Assembly: GCF_042477335.2 (NCBI RefSeq)
Contig: NC_091247.1
Coordinates: 17,408,501 to 17,472,500, forward strand
Length of the DNA: 64,000 nt
From: Ovis canadensis
Lineage: Eukaryota > Chordata > Mammalia > Artiodactyla > Bovidae
Direction of reading: 5' to 3'
The position numbers and the translations under genes were made by a program. This document shows positions 45,646 through 56,987 of this stretch, piece after piece. Numbering within the stretch: the stretch's first letter is position 1; the number at the start of each line of letters is the position of its first letter. The notes under the pieces are model-generated. The model was not told the DNA's origin. It searched no databases and worked only from the letters and a program-made list of their open reading frames with translations.

Positions 45646-46481
45646 TGTTTGTTTGTTCTTACTTAACAAGTAGAGTATTGAAGAGGTACCGAGCTGTGGC
45701 ATCACCATAGACCTATAACAGAACCTTAGGGTAAATGCTGAGAGCTCTAAATGCCTAAGTGTTCAAACCTCTGCTTCCCAACTCTGCCCCCAGGATTCCT
45801 TGCATCCAGGGAGATAGTAAAAGTTGTCTAACCAAAAATGGCTGTCTTGTTGAATACTGAAGAAACATGAAGTGTGATATTTATGGGCTCCTTTCATGCT
45901 GAGTAAATAAATGAAGATATGGTCCACCCACCAGAGGACATTTATATCTCAGTTCTATGACTACAAATTAACTCTTAGCAACATCCTCACTGGAACCTTC
46001 TTGTGGAGTAATCTTATGGAATATAAAGATATTTGAGTTTGCCTCCAAGTTTGTCAGTTAAAAGTCATTCCAAGAATAAGAGAAAGAGGAGAAAGAATGG
46101 GAGGAGGGAGAACATGGCCAAATAGTTATTTGAGTAAAGGAAAGTCTTCCCGGTCTGGAGAGGATTCCAAAAAGGAATGCTCTTTTAAGGAATAAACAGG
46201 ACATGCTTAGACTATAATCATCTATAGATTAGGTCTCCAGGTGAAGAGAATGAGGGCAGGGGAGGCTGTGCTGGGAATTCAGGGGAAGGTTTCTAAAGCT
46301 GCCTGGGAAGAGAATGGATTCCCAAACCTATAGTATGTTAGAATCCTCTAAGCCCTGTTTTAGCCAAGTCTTTCATTCACTTCCAAACTCTGAATTTAGT
46401 GAATTTAGATGCACAAGGACTTTAGGCAGCTCTGAGCTGGGGCCGAGCTTCGGTTTTCATACTGGAAGTGTTTGCAGATAC
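45646..46481. other. Unique sequence, no gene seen
   Basis: Nothing recognised beyond a (TTTG)n run near 45643-45656. Confidence 0.35.
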
Positions 46482-46611
46482 ATTGCTGCTGCTGTTGAGG
46501 CTGCTGCTAAGTCGCTTCAGACATGTCCTGCTCTGTATGACCCCATGGACAGCAGCCCGCCAGGCTCCTCTGTCCCTGAGATTCTCCAGGCAAGAATACT
46601 GGAGTGAGTTT
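46482..46611 (-). mobile_element. Bov-A monomer (Bov-A2 half)
   Basis: One Bov-A unit in reverse with a CTG-rich left edge (ttgctgctgctgttgaggct). The second monomer of Bov-A2 is absent. Confidence 0.85.
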
Positions 46612-46977
46612 TCTTCACATTTCATTCTCCACAGATATATTCCAGTATCTTAAAGTACAGACACATGAACTTCCGAGAGACCTGAATGGCTGTATCTCAT
46701 CCAGTTAGGGTCCATCATCCTCAAGGAGCCCATGTAACTCAGTCTCTCATCTCCATGTAGATTGGTTTCCAAACCATCCAGGGCTGAGTATCTTTAAAAG
46801 TCAGTTGGCATCAAAAGATAGAACTAAAACCTGCATCTTGGCACCTTTTCCATTTTTTCTCTGAATATTGATAACGCCTTGCTTATCCCCTGGGACCCCA
46901 GGAGATGAAGGAATGTCCTCGCTGAACTTCCCTCCAGCATCCCTATTTTCTCACCTGTCCATACCTGCTGAATTATT
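46612..46977. other. Unique sequence, no gene seen
   Basis: Nothing recognised. Confidence 0.35.
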
Positions 46978-47102
46978 GTTTGTTTGTTTTTTCAGCCTCT
47001 CTGCACGGCTTGTAGGATCTCAGTTCTCAATCAGGAATTGATCCTGGGCCTCCTGCTGTGGAATCACAGAGTCCTAACCACTGGACCTCTGCAGAAGTCC
47101 TC
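46978..47102 (-). mobile_element. CHR-type tRNA SINE
   Basis: A (TTTG)n/T-rich tail at 46978-46994 leads into a reverse tRNA-derived SINE ending 'actggacctctgcagaagtc'. It is diverged. Confidence 0.7.
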
Positions 47103-47227
47103 ACATTTGCTGTCTTCATTTTCCCCCAACACTTCCCTAAATTTACTCTTTACCTGTTACAAAGGGGAAAAGGCACAAAAATAATATTTACAAAATAGTG
47201 TCTTTTTGTTAAATAGATGGTAATAAG

Positions 47228-47380
47228 TTCAGTCCAATAAATATTTATGAAGTCTTTACTAAGTGTCTGACTCCAGAAGAATAAAAAAAAAAAAAAAATT
47301 GACAAGGCACAGCCCCTGCATGAAGCCGAAAGCGGTAAGAACAAACATAGAGAAACAACTAAAATAAGAACAAGAACTAC
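47228..47380 (-). repeat. L2 3'-end remnant
   Basis: 'gtccaataaatatttatgaa' and 'aaggcacagcccctgcatga' fit antisense L2; a poly-A run at 47283-47299 has expanded inside it. Confidence 0.55.
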
Positions 47381-47411
47381 ATTTCTAATGGGAGAGAAGC
47401 CATACATTTAG

Positions 47412-47570
47412 GCTGTGTTCCTCAAAGCTTGGCCCGCAGATCTTCTGAATCAGAATCATCTGAATGTTTATGCAGCTAGATATTTTGGGGTCCACTCTAG
47501 GCTGCGCAAATCAGAATTTCTAGAAGCAGGACTCAGGGATCTGAATTCTTACAAAGAGAAGAACCAGACA
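47412..47570 (-). repeat. MER5-type hAT relic
   Basis: 'gtgttcctcaaagcttggcc', 'tgaatcagaatcatctgaat' and 'aaatcagaatttctagaagc' resemble the reverse of MER5A; the other end is missing. Confidence 0.65.
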
Positions 47571-47997
47571 GAACTGAACTTGCTGTTCTCAGAATCACCC
47601 CCAAGAGTCAGAGATCTGTCTTGGAGACAGGAGAATTAAGGATGTTTCAGATTTCAAAAGGCATTCTTTGCAGAAGAAACAGCAAGGCAAAGGAGACATG
47701 AAAGGCCTTGGGGAACACACTAGAGAAGAATCCAATCAGTGAGGGCACAGGATGTGGGAAGAGGAACCACAGGTGATAAGCTGAAGCCTGAACTTTTGTC
47801 TCCTGTCGGAGTCAAGACCAGTGCCGTTTGTTCGAAGACTTCTAAAGAGAAATCCCCACTTCCGTTCATTTTTGTTAAGCCTCTTATCTCATGAGGATAT
47901 TTAATTTCTTTTCACTTACCTTGGTTTCCTGGCATGCACTTAATGAAAACAACTTAAGCTTTTTTTTTTATTATTTTTATCATATCAACCTTACTTA
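47571..47997. other. Unique sequence, no gene seen
   Basis: Nothing recognised. Confidence 0.35.
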
Positions 47998-48125
47998 AAT
48001 TCTGGCTCCATCACGTATTAGCTCCGTGACCCTGTGCTAAGCAGCTGTCACCTGCGAGCCTCAGTGTGCCCCAACAAAGAGGTGTAATACCTAAGCCCTG
48101 TTGGGAACCTTTAGCAGGAGCAGGA
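47998..48125 (+). repeat. MIR remnant
   Basis: 'ctggctccatcacgtattag', 'gctccgtgaccctgtgctaa' and 'agcctcagtgtgccccaac' follow sense MIR order. Confidence 0.7.
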
Positions 48126-49019
48126 GGGCACAACAGAGGGAACGGGTCGCCAAGCATGCAGTCAGTGACAGGAAGTATTCTGAGTGTAGTAGGGCTCACA
48201 GGATGCTGGGAAACTGGTTTGCTTCTTCTTGACTTCTCCTGGGATTTAATAACTCATGCCTTGATTCTAATCTCTAGCTTCAGCTGTCTACCTGGCATAT
48301 TTACGATCCCACAGCATTTCACCTTGTGAAGCTCTTCTAAGGCGCGTCAGCCTGGGACCGAGTTGGGGCCTTGTGTTAAGATGGCTGGGTGCCAAGGCAA
48401 ATGTTTAGACTTGGCTGAGGCCTTGGTGTTCAGTTAGTGCTCTATGTTTTAAAGAAAATGCAAATTGGGGAGCTTTTTTTGGGAACAGAAGGGATGGTTT
48501 CTCAGCCGGCGCCTCGCGGCCACACAGGTGCACAGCCTCCCGGTGACAAGGGGCGAACGTTTGACCCAGGAGCCCAGTGCCACGTCCCGGAGTGCCTGGG
48601 GCAAGTGCATCCCTGACTGTGGGGAGCCCTGTTTGACTTGGCTGCAGCCCCATGAACCTGGCGGCGGGCACGGCCCAAAGGAAAACAGCCTCAACGTTGA
48701 CTCTCATCACTGTGCTGCTCAGGGCCACCTGTGGGTTTCACAACCTACCTCCCCTTTCTCACAGCATCCTAGCCAGTTTGTTTGTGTTCCTGGAAAAAAA
48801 AAAAAAAACAGAGAGAGAGAGAGAGAGATCCCATTGCTCTCTTTGCTCCGAAGTTCAGTGTCTGCTCAGGGTCGCTGCCTTAAGGCACTCACCTGTGCGC
48901 ACCTCTGAGCCCAGGCGCGAGGCCAGCTGCACCATCAGAAACCTCTGCGAATGCTGAGTCTCTCTCCTGCATCCAAGCATATATAAATATACAAGTTCTG
49001 CCGCAATGGGGAAGAAAGG
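48126..49019. other. GC-moderate unique sequence with (GA)n
   Basis: CpG is somewhat enriched at about 48490-48690. A poly-A plus (GA)n tract sits at 48794-48829. Overlapping frames of 107-147 codons on both strands (48405-48908) have no recognisable domain. Confidence 0.45.
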
Positions 49020-49210
49020 AACATTCATTAAGCACCTGCTTCAAGCCAGGTGCTTTCACACACAGAACCTTGTTTAATCCTCCAAGCAGCTCCGTGAGAA
49101 AGGAGTTAATATGTTCAGGCGTTGGGTAAAGACAGTTAGGTGACACGTCAGAGGAGCCAAGACGTGGACCTGGCCTTCTGACTCCAAGTTCATGGTCTTT
49201 GCATCTACTG
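49020..49210 (-). repeat. MIR remnant
   Basis: 'gcttcaagccaggtgctttc', 'ccttgtttaatcctccaagc' and 'gacctggccttctgactcca' follow antisense MIR order. Confidence 0.8.
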
Positions 49211-49737
49211 TGCCGCCTCTTGCCGGGTCCCAGAAAGAACAGCCGGCCGGGACAAGACACAGATTCCAGCCCAGGTTCTGACAAGGCTGGCCAGTGACAA
49301 GCCCTCCTGCCATCTCAGAAAGTCTCGGCCTCTGTAGGGAATGAGGGGCCAGGACAAGTATCCTCTAAGGCCCTTCCACGTTTAATATGTATCGTGGGCC
49401 TGCATATAGCGCTAGAGTCCCAGTAGGGACTGGGTTCTTTGCTGCCTTGAATCAGTCCCAGCCAGAGGCAGTTCTGTGTGTCCACAGACAGAAGTGGTCT
49501 TGGCAGAAATCCATCTCCATATGGTCACAGACTTGGGTAAAGACTAAGGCATGGATGGGTTCCTTTCTGTCTCAGATAGTTTTTAATAACTGTGACTTCT
49601 GCAAGGGGAAGAAGCAACACATCGATGTTTCCAAGAAAGGAGCAGTGGTGGCTGATACCTGCCTGACACCGCTGTGGGCGCTTATGTCTATATATTGACC
49701 GGCATCACCTTCCTGACACTAGGAGAGAAATACAACT
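49211..49737. other. Unique sequence, no gene seen
   Basis: A 103-codon frame at 49387-49698 has no recognisable domain. Confidence 0.35.
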
Positions 49738-49850
49738 AGCTTCCCCATTTTACAAATGGGAGGAAACGGAAGATCAGACAATGTACACACAGCTACTATG
49801 GGAGGGGCTGGGATTTGAACCCCGTCTATCACTCTGAACCATTGCATCCC
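49738..49850 (-). repeat. MIR remnant
   Basis: 'ttccccattttacaaatggg', 'gggctgggatttgaacccc' are diagnostic. Confidence 0.85.
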
Positions 49851-50222
49851 GTGGTCCTTTGGCAAATGAGACTGAAGGGACCTGCTTGTTAAGGGTCTTG
49901 CTCTGTATTTTGAACAAAGGAATAAAACTAATGGTCATTGATTGACCGAGTCACCTGTGTCATTTCCCTTAATTCTCACAGTAGCATTTCAGATGGGTGA
50001 CACCTCCAGGGAACCAAGGGCAAGAAGCGAGAGGGTGTCCGTGAAGACCCAGGCAGAGATTTCTGACTCCCATCACCTTTCTAACCACGTACCTATGTTT
50101 CTTTCACTGCCACACCTCTTGAAGCCCAGCAGGGCCTCAAGCTAACCCTCCCTCCTGCCCTGCATTGGCCTCCCTGTTCTTCACAGGAAATGAGGAGGAT
50201 GTAGAATGGACTGCTCACCAGT
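49851..50222. other. Unique sequence, no gene seen
   Basis: Nothing recognised. Confidence 0.35.
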
Positions 50223-50465
50223 ACGATTTTGCCTGCATGCTAAGTTGCTTCAGTCATGTCTGACTCTTTGCAACCAACCCCATGGGCTGTAGCCCGCCAG
50301 GCTCCTCTGACAGTGGGATTCTCCAGGCAAGAATACTGGAGTGGGTTGCATGCCCTCCTCCAGGGGATCTTCCCAACCCAGGGATCAAACACGCATCTCC
50401 TGCATCTCCTGCATTGCAGGCATATTCTTTACCACTGAGCCTCCAGGGAAGCCCACGATCTTTCC
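50223..50465 (-). mobile_element. Bov-tA SINE
   Basis: Reverse copy with a ctcctgcat duplication. It is flanked by related acgatttt (50223) and acgatcttt (50455) motifs, a likely diverged TSD. Confidence 0.9.
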
Positions 50466-50750
50466 TGCTGCTGCTGCTAAGTCACTTCAGTCGTGTCCGA
50501 CTCTGTACGACTCCATAGACGGCAGCCCACCAGGCTCCCCTGTCCCTGGGATTCTCCAGGCAAGAACACTGGAGTGGGTTGCCATGTCCTTCTCCAATGC
50601 AAGAAAGTGAAAAGTGAAAGTGAAGTCACTCAGTCGTGTCCAACCCTCAGCGACCCCATGGACTGTAGCCTTCTAGGCTCCTCCATCCATGGGATTTTCC
50701 AGGCAAGAGTACTGGAGTGGGGTGCCATTGTCTTCTCCACGATATTTTCC
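50455..50750 (-). mobile_element. Bov-A2 dimeric SINE beside a Bov-tA
   Basis: Reverse dimer with CTG-rich left edge and the linker gaaagtgaaaagtgaaagtg at about 50603-50623. Flanks acgatctttcc (50455) and acgatattttcc (50739) resemble each other and the motif before the neighbouring Bov-tA. Confidence 0.92.
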
Positions 50751-52210
50751 TACCCATTCTAATTTGAGGAGGGTCCTTTGCTTACATAATAGAAATAAAG
50801 AATGTTAAAACTAATCCTGTATAGCCTAGCACTTATCTACAACTTTTAATCATTGCTTTTACAGATCAGTTTTTCCATTAACCTATGAGGTGCTTGAGTG
50901 CAGGAACCACAGCTCTTGGACCATGGTGTGCAGGTCACTGCCCCAGGCACAAGGTCACATTTCCTGCTGCTTTGAGTGCAGGTGCTTATGATGCCCCAGG
51001 TTAAATACGAGAAAGCAAAACAGAAACTGGGTTCCTGCTGCCAGGAGGGAGCTGCAGGCTTTGATTCTTCTCCCCGAGACCATTCTGAATAAAGCGGACT
51101 ATTGACCCAAAGGATGTGGGGAAAACTCTAGAGCCGGAGGTCCAGTATCACTGTCTGTTTTAACATATATTAAGGAACCAGAAAAGCGGACTAAGTGAAG
51201 TTTCTGAACATACCGTCAGACAGCCTTGTGGTGTGGATCTCATTTATGGAATCATCTTGCTAATTAAACGAAACTGACTTAACTAAGACAATCGCAGCTT
51301 AAATTGTTAAGGTAACCAGAAAGGCAGAGGGAGAGAGAGGCTGTTCAAAATGAGGACACGTCTCTCAGCCTTCCTACCTTCCCTCCCTAGGTGAGCAGAA
51401 ATGGCTCACGTCTGCTGTTTAAACCTCTTTTTATACACTTTGTCGCCTCGTTTCATGGAATCGCATGCGTCTCTAACCTCTACTTATGTACTAAAATGCA
51501 TGACAATCTGTTCAGAGTTAATCCCACTTGAAAATTAGGCAACTGCCAAATTGTTTCAGCCTGGGAGAAAGGGACAAACGCATCTTCTGGGCTGTCGGTG
51601 GGCCTTGAGTCAGGACACCAAATTCCATCAGAAACGATTCGCCTTCTTAAGTCAGTAAGACATAAACAAACAACACAAACTGAAAAATGTCAAGCGCTGA
51701 AGTTGAAACTGAGACCTCGCGTTTCTCACTGATGTAAGAAAGCACAACACGCTTTTGGAAATTGTCAGAACACAGGTGCACAGGAAACCCAGCAGCTCTC
51801 ACTCACCTTTTGGCTCCTTCCCAGGTCCTGTGTCAGCAGGGACTGTGGCTGCCCACCAGTGAGGGGCCTTATGATTTTAATGAAACATGCAGCAGAGATA
51901 AGTCTGGGGTGGGTGTCTCCTGAAATGCCAAGTACCCTCAGGAAGGGTCACTTTAATTACACGTACACTGCTTTTCCCATAAATACGGAAACCCAAGATA
52001 TAAGGAAAGAGGAAGCTTAATGGTGTGTGTTTGTGTGTTAGTGTGTGTTTCCCCAGAGCTGTGTGCAGGAGGCAGGATCGGGTTATTGACTTGGAAGGAC
52101 TCAGACTCTAACTCCAAGATGCCCTTATGTTGGCCCGTGGAGTCCATGCTGCCTCTTGCAGCCTGAGTTGCTTCCTAGAATCATACTCCTGGGTCCCTCT
52201 TATGACTTGT
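50751..52210. other. Unique sequence, no gene seen
   Basis: About 1.5 kb with a GT-rich stretch at 52020-52050 and no named repeat or credible frame. Confidence 0.4.
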
Positions 52211-52780
52211 AAAATCAGAAACTCCAAGGACTGCAACCATGAAATTAAAAGACGTTTGCTCCTTGGAAGGAAAGCTACAACAAACCTAGACAGCATATTA
52301 AAAAGCAGAGACGTTACTTTACCAACAAAGGTTGATAAGCCAAAGTTATGGTTTTTCCAGTAGTCATGGGCAGAGGTGGATGTGAGAGTTGGACCATAAA
52401 GAAGGCTGAATGGTGAAGAATTAATGTTTTCGAATTGTGGTGTTGAAGAAGACTCTTGAGAGTCCCTTGGACATCAAAGAGATCAAATCAGTCAATCCTG
52501 AAGGAAATCAGCCCTCAGTATTCACTAGAAGGATTGATGCTAAAGCTCCAATACTTTGGCCACCTGATGCAAAGAACTGACTCATTGGAAAAGACCCTGA
52601 TGCTGGGAAAGATTGAAAGCAGGAGGAGAAAGGAACAGAAGGTGAGATGGTTGGATGGCATCACCAACTCAATGGACAACAGTTTGAACAGACTCCAGGA
52701 GACGATGAAAGACAGGGAAGCCAGGCGTGTGGTCGTTCATGGGGTTGCCAAGAGTCGGAGATGACTTAGCAACTGAGCAA
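52211..52780 (+). mobile_element. BovB LINE 3' portion
   Basis: About 570 bases: 'actgcaaccatgaaattaaa', 'agcatattaaaaagcagaga', 'gagtcccttggacatcaaag' and a (caa)n tail at 52775-52787. The coding part is broken by indels. Confidence 0.93.
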
Positions 52781-52869
52781 CAACAAGAAGGACATATTTC
52801 AGAATCAATGTTTCTAAAGAGCTGCCAAGGTTATTTTGATTCTTGTCTTTGTTTAGCAACTCTTTATTT

Positions 52870-53010
52870 AAACCCTTTATTTTATAAATGAAAAGAGTAA
52901 GATGTTAGAGACTTTTGCAGAAGTTGCCCCGGGCCACCCATCTGGTGAGCAGTGGAGTCCCATCCCTCCCTATGCAGGCCTCCTGATTCCGGCCACAGCT
53001 GCCTCCCTGG
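52870..53010 (-). repeat. MIR remnant
   Basis: 'cctttattttataaatgaaa', 'ccgggccacccatctggtga' and 'gcaggcctcctgattccggc' resemble antisense MIR. Confidence 0.6.
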
Positions 53011-53381
53011 TGCCCCGAGGATCTCGGACGACACAGACACGTGGTCTGCCTGACTCAGGTTTCACTTTGAAAGCCTTTTGTTTATCAAGAAGGAATCTCT
53101 TTTCCCCTGGCAGGCTGCCTTCTCTTCCACCACAAATAATGATTCCTTTCAAACAAAGCTAAGCTTTTCTAAAGCTTGGAAAATCCATCCTAATCACAGT
53201 TTAGTTTCCTTCTTGTAAGTTCTCTGAAGAGATTAAGCCATCTCCTTGCCGGGCTGTATGGAAGGGAAGTTGTCCCACATCTCGTTGTCATTGTGGAGTA
53301 TTGATGGGGTAGTTTTATGGGCAATAATCCACTTAATTTCCTTCATTTGTCTGAAACTGTAAAGAATGTTATGATGACCTA
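53011..53381. other. Unique sequence, no gene seen
   Basis: Nothing recognised. Confidence 0.35.
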
Positions 53382-53602
53382 GGGCAGGGCCTGGCAAATT
53401 TGTTCTTTAAAGGTCAGGGAGTAAGTGTTTTCTTGGCCCAATGGTCTCTGGAGACTACTCGTTGCTGCTGTTGGCGGGCAGCCATGGGCAGCACCTGAGC
53501 AAATGGGTGTGACTTAGTGCCAATAAAACTTTATTTACAAAATCAGGTGACAGGTGGGATCTGACCTGCAGAGCATGGTGTGCTGACCTTTGGTCTAGGA
53601 AA
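53382..53602. repeat. hAT-type short DNA transposon relic
   Basis: 'ctggcaaatttgttctttaa', 'gtgccaataaaactttattt' and 'gtgtgctgacctttggtcta' recall a common mammalian non-autonomous element with these ends. I do not assign a name. Confidence 0.6.
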
Positions 53603-54196
53603 TCCAAAGGGGGGAAAAAAACAACAGAAAAACAGAATAATTTGTCTTAGTAACTCAGAGTCTAGGTTAGATGGAAGACCTGAATTTGAAATAAACAATA
53701 CAGAAGTTCAAAAGAACTGCCTAGTGTTCATGTTAAAAGGGTCATGCAAAGGTCACTTGTCAGGCCAAGGTCCAGAGGTGGCAGAGGGAAGGCAGGAAGT
53801 GCTGGGGACCAGACCAGGGGTTTCAGTTTCTGACCTCTCCTGGGGGTCCTTACACCCACATGGCCAAAGCCCCCGCCCACTCAGGAAATTTCTGGAATCC
53901 TCTATACAGTGCTCCTCCAAGCCCTCTGCAGAGAGGGCTCAACAGGGGGCTACCTTCAAAAGGAACACCTAGAGGAATTCTCCCAAAACCACAGAGCATG
54001 TATTGAAAAGGTTCATTTGGATTCGGGAAGCAATAATTTGGTAACAGGGCCCTGTTTCAGAGAGTCTTATTAATTTTCTCTATCATTATTGTTCTGTTTC
54101 CTTTTTCTTATTGAAGCAATTTTCTAATAACTTGGAAAAAGACCCATTTCATATTATCTCCATGCTTTTTACGTTTATGATTTTGTTGTTGGTGGT
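53603..54196. other. Unique sequence, no gene seen
   Basis: A 130-codon frame at 53580-53972 begins inside the preceding transposon relic and has no recognisable domain. Confidence 0.4.
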
Positions 54197-54432
54197 TTTC
54201 AGTTGATAAGTCATGTCTGACTCTTTGCAACCCCATGGACTGCTTCCCTGTCCTTCACCCTCTCCCAGAGTTTTCTCAGATTCATGTCCATTGAGTCAGT
54301 GATGCCATCCAACCATCTCATCCTCTGTCGCCCCCTTCTCCTGCTGCCTTCAATCTTTCCCAGCATCAGGGTCTTTTCCTCTTCACATCAGATGGCCAGA
54401 GTATTGGAGCTTTAGCTCCAGCAACAGGCTTT
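54197..54432 (-). mobile_element. BovB LINE 3' fragment
   Basis: Reverse copy: 'aagtcatgtctgactctttg', 'tgatgccatccaaccatctc', 'cccagcatcagggtcttttc'. Confidence 0.9.
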
Positions 54433-54559
54433 CCACTTACTATTTTATTAATATAGTTTTCAATTAATTAATTCTATTAGTGTAAGCATTAGTGCCTTGC
54501 ATAAAATCATCTTATAATCCATTTAATCTTTGCACACACTGCCTCTCACAAGCTGCTTT

Positions 54560-55010
54560 TCCCCTAGGAGCTACCTGCTTACCAGCCTCCCCTCACTGAT
54601 CCTCCAGACACTCGGACCTGACTCCTTCAGAACCGCCCAGCAGCCTCCAGGCTCAGGGCCTTTGTGCTGCCGCCTGCTCTGCTTGGAACCCATTCCCTGC
54701 ATATATCTGCACAGCCCTCCAGTCAATTTCCTGCAAGTCTCTTCTCAAAGTCCACCTAATCAGAGAGAACATGCCCACCTAACCTGATCAGAATAGCATC
54801 CACAAGGCTGTCTCTCACTTTACACTGCTTTACTATAATCCTCAGCACTGATCAAGCCCTGACATGATACATGCATTCTTTTTTATTGTTTTATCTCAGC
54901 TACCTCCCATTACTAGGAAGTATGCTAAGGAGAGCGGGGACTTACCTTCTGTTTCCTGCTGTATCCTTGGCACCTAGAACAGTGGCTGACAGGTAGTAGA
55001 CTGGCAATCC
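54560..55010 (+). repeat. L2 LINE 3' end
   Basis: 'ggctcagggcctttgtgctg', 'ctgctctgcttggaacccat', 'cttctcaaagtccacctaat' and 'ggcacctagaacagtggctg' are L2 landmarks in order. Confidence 0.85.
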
Positions 55011-55061
55011 ATTTTTGTAGTTGAACCTGTTATGACAGTAGAAGCAAGTGACAGCTTTTCT

Positions 55062-55545
55062 TTACTTGGGCTCCAAAATCACTGCGGATGATGACTGCAG
55101 CCTTGAAAGTAAAAGATGCTTGTTTCTTGGAAGGAAAACTATGACAGCCCTAGACAGTGTATTAAAAAGCAAAGATATAACTTTGCTGGCAAAGGTCCAT
55201 TTAGTCAAAGCTATGGTTTTTCCAATAGTCAGGTATGGATGTGAGAGTTGGACCTTAAAAAAGGCTGAGTGCCAAATAATTGATGCTTTTGAATTGTGGT
55301 GCGAGAGAAGACTCTTGAGAGTCCCTTGGACAGAAAACAGATCAAACTAGTCAATCCTAAAGAAAATCCACCCTGAATCCTCTGTGGGAGGACTGATGCT
55401 GAAGGATAAGAATGGTTAGATAGTATCACCGATGCAATGGACATGAACTTGAGCAAACTACAGGAAATAGCTGAGGAGAGGGAAGCCTGGCGTGCTGTAG
55501 TCCAGGGGGTCCCAAAGAGTAGGACATGACTCAGTGACTGAAAAA
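55062..55545 (+). mobile_element. BovB LINE 3' portion with internal deletion
   Basis: A 100-codon piece of the reverse-transcriptase C-terminus (55048-55350) is followed by the 3' region. Between ggactgatgctgaag and ataagaatggttagat (near 55405) roughly 90-100 bases present in the other copies are missing. Confidence 0.92.
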
Positions 55546-56050
55546 TGAACAACTGTTGTGACAGTGTGGGGTTGGAGCCACTTAATAATATTCGATGACG
55601 TTAATGGCCTGGGGAAATTCATGAAGAATAGTAGGCCTGAGATTTTACATGAGAAACTGTCCTAATTTTGCTGGTAACTGGTGAGCATCTCAGGCAAGGA
55701 CTTGGAGTTACTGGTTGTCAGTCCCTTAGTAAAACCTTAACACACAGCCATGCATTTTCCCAACCTCTTGCAATCCTCTCCTGTGTTTGGGTGCATGGCA
55801 ACATAATGTGGGAATCGCTGGTCTGTCCTCCCAGCCCCTGAGTTCCGAGTTCCACACCTTCCTTTTCCTCTTGCTGGCTCCCAAGACCACAGGACACCCT
55901 CTCACTTATGCAGAGTCTTCTCCCCTGTGTCCCCAATCCTTGTTTACCCCTCGTAGTGACGACTTAGCTTTTCTCTCCAAATACCTGTGGAGCAACCCAG
56001 GATAAAAGTGAGTAGTTTGTTGTTGATAACTGTAGTCTGTTATCCTTCAG
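55546..56050. other. Unique sequence, no gene seen
   Basis: Nothing recognised. Confidence 0.35.
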
Positions 56051-56266
56051 GAAACTTCCCTGGTGGCTCAGATGGTAAAGCATCTGCCTATGATGCAGGA
56101 GACCCAGGTTAAATCCCTGGGTCAGGAAGAACCCCTGGAGAAGGAAATGGCAACCCGCTCCAGTACTCTTGCCTGGAAAATCCCATGGATGGAGGAACCT
56201 GGTAGGCTACAGTCCATGGAGTCGCAAAGAGTCGGACACGACTGAGCAACTTCACTTTCACTTTTC
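56051..56266 (+). mobile_element. Bov-tA SINE
   Basis: Forward copy from 'ggaaacttccctggtggctc' to 'cttcactttcacttttc'. agtctgtt recurs at 56034 and 56267 but is offset from the head by about 9 bases, so I do not claim it as the TSD. Confidence 0.9.
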
Positions 56267-56987
56267 AGTCTGTTGTTGAGGGTCCCTGGTGTGGGGGGGA
56301 TCTTCAGAGTCCATGCGGGTATAATTTCCCCACTGATGGTCGCTCGCTGAGCCCTCCAGCCTGCAATGAGTATAGGAGCATTGGAGCACGGAGACCTCCT
56401 GGCGGGTGGAGAATGTACGACACGAGTCAGATGGGCTGTGAGTAATGTAACATCAGCATCAGGAAAGCAGCGCTCACTGGAACATTTCTCCTGGCCTTCC
56501 CTCCACAACCACCCAAGGCTTCAACTAATGTGATTTTGGAAGATGCTCTTGTTTCACAGTCCAAAATACTTGGGGAAAAAAAAGGCATAAAATTGACGTG
56601 GTGGCTTGCTTTTTCTCCCCGGCCCCTCAGGAGATTCCTCTTTAAAAACTTACATATGTTCCCTTTTATTATTTTACTTGCAAAGAAGGGAATTTGAACC
56701 TATGGAATTATAATAATTGCACATCAAGCAAACCCAACTCTGAGAACTATTTCTGTACACACATTAAACTAATTTATACACTGAAAGCCCTGACCAATGG
56801 GCTGACAGAGGGGCCTAGAGAAATACTGATCATTCCCACTTCAACTATCCTCTCACTAGAATATTTCTGTTTTCTTGTAGGCAAAATAATTCTGAAAAAA
56901 AAAAAATCAACACTATTTCCCAGATCATGTTAGTCAGTCACACCTAGTTTTGCTATGTCTGTTTCCATCTTTTTAGAAATATTATAC
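56267..56987. other. Unique sequence, no gene seen
   Basis: A-runs at 56575-56584 and 56896-56907. Nothing else recognised. Confidence 0.4.

Noticed and set aside
48405-48908. Overlapping 107-147-codon frames on both strands
   Set aside because: GC-moderate sequence, mutual overlap, and one frame runs through a poly-A/(GA)n tract; no protein family resemblance.
53580-53972. 130-codon plus-strand frame
   Set aside because: It starts inside an old hAT relic and has no recognisable domain.
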